Below are positions 17,028-22,322 of a stretch of DNA of 22,322 bases, piece by piece (position 1 is the first letter of the stretch; every line of letters begins with the position of its first letter). The position numbers and the translations under genes were made by a program. The stretch covers positions 1-22,322 of the forward strand of contig JADKFD010000105.1 in NCBI GenBank assembly GCA_016717705.1. The letters run 5' to 3'. The notes under the pieces are model-generated. The model was not told the origin of the DNA and did no database searches. It was given only the letters and a program-made list of their open reading frames with translations. Source of the DNA: Rhodanobacteraceae bacterium. GTDB taxonomy: Bacteria; Pseudomonadota; Gammaproteobacteria; Xanthomonadales; SZUA-5.

Positions 17028-18788
17028 TTACGGCGAAGAACCTGTTCGATCCTGGGGCATGCCCCGATCGAGCTGCCGACAGGAGGCGACCCGCGCGAGG
17101 TCCGGATAAGGCGGGTCCAGCCAGCAGCCGCGCCGCGGCGCACCCAGCTCCAGCGCCAGCAATTGCGCCGATTGCGCCTGCGGCGAGCCTTCCACGCCGC
17201 TGGCGCGTGCCTCGTCCAGCGCCGCCCGGGCCTGCTCCAGAGCGCCGGCAGTGAACGCGTACCAGCCGGCGATCAGCGCCGGCTCGCCGCGGCCGAAGCG
17301 ATCGTCGGTGCCACCGGCGGTGTCCAGGAAGCGGCCACGCGGCAGCAACCCGAGACGCGCGTTGAGGATTTCCAGCTCGACGCGCGCCTGCGGCGGGCCG
17401 GCCAGTTCGCCCGCCTGCAGCAGCAAAGTGCGCGCCTCGTCGACCCGCCCGTGCCGATGCGCCAGCTCGGCGGCCAGCGCCAAAAGCGGTGCCGCGTAGT
17501 CGGCGCGGCCGCCCTCACGCAGGGAGTGCACCGCGCGCCGCAGCAGGGCATCGGCGCGCGGATCATCGGTGGCGTAGGCAAAGGCAGCGGCCAGCTCGCG
17601 CACCTGGTACTCAATCTGGAACACGCCGGCGGCGGCGGCAGCCGTGGCCAGCGCGTCGAGGCGCGCGCCGGTGTCGGCCGCGCGCCGGCTCCAGGCGATG
17701 CGCGCCTCGACGTATTGCCGGCGCAGCGGGTCGCTCGCCAGTACGCCGGCGGCCAGCAAGGCCTCGACCTCGGCGACATCGCCGTAGGACGCGCGGTCGG
17801 CGAGCACGAACATCGAAGTCGCCGCCGGCGCCTGGTCCACCGCGAACGCCCGCAGATGGCGCAGGGCACCCTCGCGGTTGCCGACCTGGATCTCCAGATG
17901 CGCGCGGCGCAGACGCAGGCGCCAGGCTTGCGGGCGCAAAGTCAGCAGCGCGTCGACCGCGGCGCGCTCGGCCTGCGTGCCGATCAGCTCGGCCGCTGCA
18001 TAGTCGACCATCAACCGGGTGTACGGATTGTCCTGTGGCGACAGCCGTTGACGCGCCCGCTGCACCAGCGTGGCCACGCTGGCGCGGTCGTCCGAGCCAT
18101 GGTGAATGGCGCGCAGCGCCGGCAGCAGAGCGCAGCGTCCATCGCTGTCGTCGGCGCTTTGCAGCAATGCTCGCGCCTGCGCACCATCGCCACGGTCAAG
18201 CGCCTGTTCCGCGGCGCGCAGCAACTCGACAGTCGCCGGACGACAGACGCCGAGATCATCGGCACGGATCGCGTAAGACGACAGCACCATCGCGTTGACG
18301 TCTCCCGCCGCCGCTGCCGGTTGCGGCGCACGCCATTGCGGCTGCGCCAGCATTCCGACGATGGCCACCAACGCCAGCAGTCCAAGCAGCCATGGATGCA
18401 GCGCACGCCGCACGTTGACCACCGCAGCAGAAACCGCCAGCGGCGGCAGGTCTGCGGTCTCCGGGCGGAGCAGACGCTCGACCGCCGCGTCCAGCCGCAA
18501 GCCCTGTTTGCGCACGGTGACGATCGCTTCGGCATCGGCGCCGAGCAGTTCGCGCAAGCGGCTGATCAGCTTGTTCAGCGCGTCATCGCTGATGTCCTGG
18601 CGCGGCCACAGCGCGTCGAACAGCTCGGCGCGGGTCACCAGCTGCCCTGCCCGCTCGCACAGCACGGCGAGCAGTCTCATGGGCAAGGGTGTCGCCGCCA
18701 CGTCGACATCGGCCACACGCAGGCAGCCGCGCCCGAGGTCGAGCTCGACACGTCCGAAGCGGTAGCCGACCGATTCCGCATTATCCAT
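17028..18788 (-). CDS. CadC-like membrane transcriptional regulator with TPR-like sensor region
   Basis: About 586 residues from ATG 18788; a GTG at 18803 in frame is an alternative start, and neither has a clear ribosome site. Residues about 8-104 are an OmpR/PhoB winged helix (YRFGRVELDLGRGCLRV, PMRLLAVLCERAGQLVTRAELFDALWP, DDALNKLISRLRELLG). One membrane helix lies at about 131-148 (PWLLGLLALVAIVGML). The remainder is alanine-rich helical repeat sequence resembling TPRs, presumably periplasmic. There is no receiver domain, so it is a one-component regulator of the CadC/ToxR layout that binds DNA while membrane-bound. It is divergent from arsR. The downstream membrane protein gene is the likeliest target, but nothing seen links it to arsenic. 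Confidence 0.85.
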   Translation of the reverse strand: MDNAESVGYRFGRVELDLGRGCLRVADVDVAATPLPMRLLAVLCERAGQLVTRAELFDALWPRQDISDDALNKLISRLRELLGADAEAIVTVRKQGLRLDAAVERLLRPETADLPPLAVSAAVVNVRRALHPWLLGLLALVAIVGMLAQPQWRAPQPAAAAGDVNAMVLSSYAIRADDLGVCRPATVELLRAAEQALDRGDGAQARALLQSADDSDGRCALLPALRAIHHGSDDRASVATLVQRARQRLSPQDNPYTRLMVDYAAAELIGTQAERAAVDALLTLRPQAWRLRLRRAHLEIQVGNREGALRHLRAFAVDQAPAATSMFVLADRASYGDVAEVEALLAAGVLASDPLRRQYVEARIAWSRRAADTGARLDALATAAAAAGVFQIEYQVRELAAAFAYATDDPRADALLRRAVHSLREGGRADYAAPLLALAAELAHRHGRVDEARTLLLQAGELAGPPQARVELEILNARLGLLPRGRFLDTAGGTDDRFGRGEPALIAGWYAFTAGALEQARAALDEARASGVEGSPQAQSAQLLALELGAPRRGCWLDPPYPDLARVASCRQLDRGMPQDRTGSSP

Positions 18789-18854
18789 GGCGGCGATGCT
18801 CACATGCCGCAGCGCCCGGCACCAAACGTCGGCGGCAAGAGCAGCAAGTGATAT

Positions 18855-18870
18855 TTCAATACTTATTGAA
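18855..18870 (+). promoter_or_regulatory. ArsR operator palindrome
   Basis: TTCAATA (18855-18861) and TATTGAA (18864-18870) form a perfect inverted repeat with a 2-base spacer in an AT-rich island within GC-rich DNA. It ends 18 bases before the arsR ATG, with AGGA at 18878-18881 as the ribosome site. TTCAAT-ATTGAA palindromes are typical of ArsR/SmtB-family operators, so it probably overlaps the arsR promoter and mediates arsenite-relieved autorepression. It could also affect the divergent regulator gene. Confidence 0.8.
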
Positions 18871-18888
18871 TAGTTCTAGGATGCACCC

Positions 18889-19278
18889 ATGAACCGGTCT
18901 ACTGCGACGGCTGTTTTTGAATCCCTGTCTTCCGGCCACCGCCTGGATGCCTTCCGCCTGCTGGTCAAGAAAGGCGCCGAGGGCATGGTTGCCGGTGAGA
19001 TCGGGACCGCGCTGGGTGTGCCGCCGACCAATCTCTCGTTCCACCTGAAGGGCTTGGCACAGGCCGGGTTGGTGACGGTGGTCCAGGAGGGGCGCTTTCA
19101 GCGCTACCGCGCCAATCTGCCGTTGATGCTCGATCTGATCGCGTATCTGACCGACGAATGCTGCGGCGGGCATCCGGAGCTGTGCACCGGCTTGAATCCG
19201 ATGTCGATCTGCGCCGAAGCGGCGCTGTGCCTGCCGGCGTGCGCACCAGCCTTCGCCAAAGATCCCGTAAGCGATTGA
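18889..19278 (+). CDS. arsR: ArsR-family arsenite-responsive repressor
   Basis: A 129-residue winged-helix repressor. The DNA-reading part is GEIGTALGVPPTNLSFHLKGLAQAGLV (about residues 37-62), followed by the wing VVQEGRFQRYR. The likely As(III)/Sb(III) site is Cys91, Cys92 and Cys99 in DECCGGHPELC, close to the C-terminal CC-x-C site (Cys95, 96, 102) of Acidithiobacillus ferrooxidans ArsR and unlike the CxCxxC site of R773 ArsR. Three more cysteines (108, 114, 118) lie in the tail. The ATG at 18889 has AGGA 7 bases upstream, just after the palindrome. It should repress arsDA until arsenite binds. Confidence 0.95.
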   Translation: MNRSTATAVFESLSSGHRLDAFRLLVKKGAEGMVAGEIGTALGVPPTNLSFHLKGLAQAGLVTVVQEGRFQRYRANLPLMLDLIAYLTDECCGGHPELCTGLNPMSICAEAALCLPACAPAFAKDPVSD

Positions 19279-19280
19279 TT

Positions 19281-19319
19281 TCATGACGTAGGTCACGTTG
19301 GCCCACCGGGCCTGCATGA
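19281..19319 (+). other. Stem-loop between arsR and arsD
   Basis: Outer arms TCATG (19281-19285) and CATGA (19315-19319) enclose a perfect inner stem, GGCCC (19300-19304) with GGGCC (19308-19312). It occupies most of the 73-base arsR-arsD gap. It may protect or process the transcript so that arsR and arsD levels differ. No T-run follows, so termination is doubtful. Confidence 0.35.
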
Positions 19320-19351
19320 CAACAACGACTGTCCATTCATCGAGAAGTCCC

Positions 19352-19708
19352 ATGACCACAATCCATGTATTCGATCCCGCCCTGTGTTGCGAGAGCGGCG
19401 TTTGCGGCGTCGATGCCGAGCAGGCGCTGGTGACGTTCTCCGCCGACCTGAGCTGGGCCAGACAGCACGGCGCGCAGATCGAGCGTTTCAATCTGGCGCA
19501 GCAGCCGCTGGTGTTTGCCGAGAATCCAACCGTGCGCAAGTTCCTGGAGCGCTCGGGGCAGGACGCCCTGCCGTTGATTCTGGTCGACGGTGAAGTGGCG
19601 CTGGCCGGGCGCTATCCGCAGCGCGCGGAGCTGGCGCGCTGGGCAGCGATAGCAGAGCCAGCCGAGCGCAAGCCCGCAACCAGCTGCTGCGCTGGCAGCC
19701 GCTGCTGA
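19352..19708 (+). CDS. arsD: Arsenic metallochaperone and weak repressor ArsD
   Basis: A 118-residue ArsD of normal length. It takes arsenite from glutathione and hands it to ArsA, raising the pump's affinity. Cys12, Cys13 and Cys18 (DPALCCESGVCG) are the transfer site, and the vicinal pair Cys112-Cys113 (TSCCAGSRC) is kept, with a final Cys118. FNLAQQPLVFAENPTV and VALAGRYPQRAELARW match the family core. The ATG at 19352 is chosen because the product then begins MTTIHVFDPA and the cysteine numbers match R773 ArsD; an upstream start at 19298 would add an unrelated tail. The stop is 14 bases before the arsA ATG, so the genes are cotranscribed. Confidence 0.95.
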   Translation: MTTIHVFDPALCCESGVCGVDAEQALVTFSADLSWARQHGAQIERFNLAQQPLVFAENPTVRKFLERSGQDALPLILVDGEVALAGRYPQRAELARWAAIAEPAERKPATSCCAGSRC

Positions 19709-19722
19709 TCCTGGGAATGCCC

Positions 19723-21500
19723 ATGCAATTTCTGGATTCACCGCCGCGCTTCCTGTTTTTCACCGGCAAGGGCGGCGTCGGCAAGACCTCGATCGCCTGC
19801 GCCGCCGCAGTCACCCTGGCGCGGGCCGGCAAGCGCGTGTTGCTGGTGAGCACTGATCCAGCGTCGAACGTCGGTCAGGTGTTCGGCGTCAGCATCGGCA
19901 ACCACATCGTGCCGATCCCCGCGGTGCCCAATCTGTCGGCGCTGGAGATCGACCCGCAAGCGGCGGCGCAAGGTTATCGGGATCGCATCGTCGGCCCGGT
20001 CCGCGGCGTGCTGCCCGAGGCTGTCGTCAAGAGCATCGAAGAACAGCTCTCCGGTGCCTGCACCACGGAGATCGCGGCCTTCGACGAATTCACCGCGCTT
20101 CTTGTCGACTCCGCGCTCACCGCCGAGTTCGCCCATATCCTGTTCGACACGGCGCCGACCGGACACACGATCCGCCTGCTGCAGCTCCCGGTGCATGGTG
20201 CGGCTTTCTCCGAGGAAGGCAAGGGCGACGCCTCGTGCCCGGGGCCGCTGGCGGGTCTGGAAAAGCAGCGAGTCCAGTATCACGACGCCGTGCATGCCCT
20301 CGCTGATCCGCCGCACGCGCCTGGTGCTGGTCGCGCGTGCGCAGCGCGCCACCGCTGCGCGAGGCGCGCGCACCCATGAGGAACTCGGCGCCATCGGCTT
20401 ACCCAGGCAATACCTGATGGTCAATGGCGTCTACCCGGCCATGCGGCGGCGGACGACGAGCTCGCTGCCGCCATTGCGGCGCGAGCAGGCCGCCCTGGCG
20501 GCTGTTCCCGCAGGACTGCGCTGAACTGCCGCGGGACCAGATCGCCCTGAAGCCCTTCAATCTGGTCGGGACTACGGCCCTGCCCAGCTGTTGTCGGACG
20601 CGCCACCATCCGCTGGATCAGCAGGCGCTGCAATGCCAGCAGCGGACCTTTCCGGCGACAGCCGCTGGTTGCGCTGGTCGATTCGATCGCCGCTGATGGT
20701 CATGGTTTGGTGATGCTGATGGGCAAGGGCGGCGTCGGCAAGACCACCATGGCGGCCACCGTCGCCGTCGCACTGGCCCATCGCGGGCTGCCGGTGCACC
20801 TGACCACCTCGGACCCGGCAGCGCATCTGGCCGGCACGCTTGGAGGGATCGCTCCCAGATCGGAGGTCAGCCGCATCGATCCGCACGCGGCGACTGAGCG
20901 CTATCGCAAGCATGTCATCGCGACCAAGGAGCGAGGCTCGATGCCGCCGGCAAAGCGCTGCTGGAGGAGGACCTGCGCTCGCCGTGCACCGAAGAAATCG
21001 CCGTGTTCCAGGCCTTCTCGCGGGTCATCCGCGAGGCCGGCAAGAAGTTCGTGGTGATGGATACGGCGCCGACCGGACATACCCTGCTGCTGCTCGATGC
21101 GACGGGCGCCTACCACCGCGAGGTCAGCCGGCAGATGCTCAACACCGGCGCGCACTTCACCACGCCAATGATGCAACTGCAGGACCCGAAGCAGACCAAG
21201 GTGCTGATCGTGACGCTGGCCGAGACGACGCCGGTGCTGGAGGCCGCCAGCCTGCAGGCGGACCTGCGCCGCGCCGGTATCGAGCCCTGGGCCTGGGTGA
21301 TCAACAACTCGGTGGCCGCCAGTGCGCCGACATCGACCCTGCTGCGGCAACGCGCGCACAACGAGATGCGCGAGATCGAAGCCGTGGCCACCCGCCATGC
21401 AAAGCGATTCGCCGCGGTACCGCTGCTGAAGGATGAGCCGATCGGTGTGGCGCGGCTGCTGCAGCTGGCTCAGGACGCGGCGCCAGTGCGGGCGCTGTAG
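19723..21500 (+). pseudogene. arsA: Arsenite-pump ATPase ArsA (tandem), frameshifted
   Basis: The parts assemble to about 592 residues, near the 583 of R773 ArsA. The first half is intact to about 20300: P-loop GKGGVGKT at residues 15-22, Cys113 in SGACTTEIAAF, DTAPTGHTIRLLQLP, and Cys172 in GDASCPGPLAGLEKQ. Frames then shift near 20305, 20440, 20520, between 20580 and 20700, and near 20930, with recognisable pieces RTRLVLVARAQR, QYLMVNGVYPAM and IALKPFNLVGTTAL. The second ATPase has GKGGVGKTT (about 20722), SRIDPHAATERYRKHV, the third metal-site cysteine in RSPCTEEIAVFQAFSR (about 20977), DTAPTGHTLLLLDATGAYHRE, and ends at the TAG at 21498-21500. All three arsenite-binding cysteines survive. 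The start ATG 19723 gives MQFL as in R773; ATG 19717 is in frame too. It normally drives ArsB or Acr3, neither seen here. Confidence 0.9.
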
Positions 21501-21611
21501 CTTGCCGTGAAAGTCCTTGGGCATGGGTCCGCAAATTCTGGGGTCGGCTGAGCGGTTTCAGCGCCGGCAGCACGCCGGCGGGCCGTGTCCATCCGATGGC
21601 GCTGGAACTGA

Positions 21612-21890
21612 TTGCGGAATCTCGCCGCATTCGGCGTACTTTTTGCGATCAACTCGTCGCTGCACAGCTATCTGATCGTCAGCTACGCCAGCGCCGACGG
21701 CGTTTCGCTCGATGTGGGGTTTTATTACATGGCCAACGCGCTCGGGCGCCTGATCGGAACGATCCTGTCCGGCTGGTTTTTCCAGGTGGCCGGCCTCGAA
21801 GCCTGTCTGTGGATTTCAGCCGCCTTCGTTGGCGCCGCGGCGCTCATTTCGATCGGTCTGCCGCGTCATCTGCTGCGATCCGACCACTGA
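21612..21890 (+). pseudogene. arsJ: C-terminal remnant of an ArsJ-like MFS efflux gene
   Basis: About 92 residues resemble the last quarter of ArsJ, the MFS pump for 1-arseno-3-phosphoglycerate: LFAINSSLHSYLIVSYASAD, VGFYYMANALGRLIGTILSGW, GLEACLWISAAFVGAAALISIGLP. The frame is closed by a TGA at 21609-21611, and nothing resembling the first three quarters of the protein is found between it and the arsA stop at 21500. The gene is therefore truncated by a deletion, or the segment is misassembled. ArsJ works with a dedicated GAPDH, which is not in the window. The 110 bases upstream hold no clear gene. A generic MFS transporter cannot be excluded, but the HSYLI and YYMANA-GRL motifs favour ArsJ. 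Confidence 0.65.
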
Positions 21891-22083
21891 CGGCGGCGGG
21901 AACGAGCTGAGCGGCATTCGACCGTGTCCCCGGGCGACGCGCTGGCCGCATTGCAGCCCTCGCACTACTCAGCGTCATGATCGCGTTGCACCCGTCGCCG
22001 TGCTCCACGGCAGGCCCGTGGATTGCAGTCTTGTCATCGAACTCGCCTATGTTGTCCCCCTGCACAGGCCGAGCGAGTTTGCC

Positions 22084-22322
22084 ATGACGATGAAACCCCG
22101 GACACGACGCCCCCCGGCGGATGGGACGCAGCGGAGGGCAAGGCGCTGATCGATCTGCTGTGGTCCTTGCGCGCGGCGATGCTCGAGAGCGAGCAACGAC
22201 TCGGCCCGCGGCTCGAGCAGTTGGCCCCGGCGCAGCGCCCGAGTGCGATCAATCTGGCGCGCTACCTGGCCATGCGGCATCTGGACCTGCGGCAGCCTTG
22301 CGGAGCGACTGGCGCGCATCGG
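22084..22322 (+). pseudogene. N-terminal part of a pyruvate-kinase-like protein, frameshifted, runs off the window
   Basis: From about 22120 the frame encodes GKALIDLLWSLRAAMLESEQ, then RPSAINLARYLAMRHLDLRQ, which resembles the helical N-terminal extension (SARNLxHYLALRxHDLRxLQ) of long bacterial proteins annotated as pyruvate kinase. One extra C near 22295 must be removed to continue as LAERLARI. Another indel near 22095 separates the likely start (ATG 22084, or 22090) from this frame. No catalytic part is in the window. The assignment is from memory of the family and needs downstream sequence. The 193 bases between the arsJ remnant and this gene hold nothing I recognise. Confidence 0.45.

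Noticed and set aside
16932..18851. Long plus-strand open frame (about 639 codons) opposite the CadC-like regulator
   Set aside because: It is a shadow frame rich in Arg, Gln and His without any family resemblance; the minus strand has a winged helix and membrane segment.
18856..19539. Minus-strand open frame opposite arsR-arsD
   Set aside because: Both arsR and arsD are intact with metal-binding cysteines on the plus strand. The antisense product has no recognisable feature.

Overview
The window looks like a chromosomal segment of a high-GC gammaproteobacterium, most likely from the Xanthomonadales/Lysobacterales. The reasons are very GC-rich codon use, several short palindromic REP-type repeats beginning GTAG/GGAG (one class built on GTAGGAGCG), an ECF sigma factor paired with a TPR-containing Ser/Thr kinase, and a CadC-like regulator fused to a long TPR-like domain. 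There are no rRNA, tRNA, CRISPR or insertion-sequence genes.

Left block, plus strand (1-9922). First comes the 3' part of a ydcTUV-type putrescine/spermidine-family ABC transporter. Its two permease genes are broken by many single-base indels and invaded by REP repeats. An intact patD (gamma-aminobutyraldehyde dehydrogenase) follows; the order matches the E. coli ydcSTUV-patD locus for putrescine use. Next are a membrane-anchored beta-propeller diguanylate cyclase whose frame breaks inside GGEEF, tag (3-methyladenine DNA glycosylase I), a TPR-GGDEF diguanylate cyclase, and a small exported protein.

Middle block, minus strand (9983-18788). Read in the direction of transcription it holds a membrane wHTH/TPR regulator, a large coiled-coil multi-pass membrane protein (one homopolymer frameshift), then a tight cluster: a secreted beta-helix protein, an ECF sigma factor and a Ser/Thr kinase with TPRs. 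The sigma factor lacks the usual acidic residues of region 2.2 and has two threonines there. It therefore resembles sigma factors that need phosphorylation by a neighbouring kinase. A perfect 13-bp hairpin lies in the leader of this cluster, and 11-bp tandem repeats suited to a PhoB-type winged helix lie upstream of the membrane protein gene.

Right block, plus strand (18855-22322). This is an arsenic-resistance locus: an ArsR operator, arsR, arsD, a tandem-ATPase arsA broken by several frameshifts, the last quarter of an arsJ-like MFS gene, and the frameshifted start of a pyruvate-kinase-like gene. No arsB, acr3 or arsC is visible.

Indels are dense in the outer 2 kb on each side and rare in the middle, so sequence quality at contig ends must be separated from true gene decay before any of these genes is called dead.
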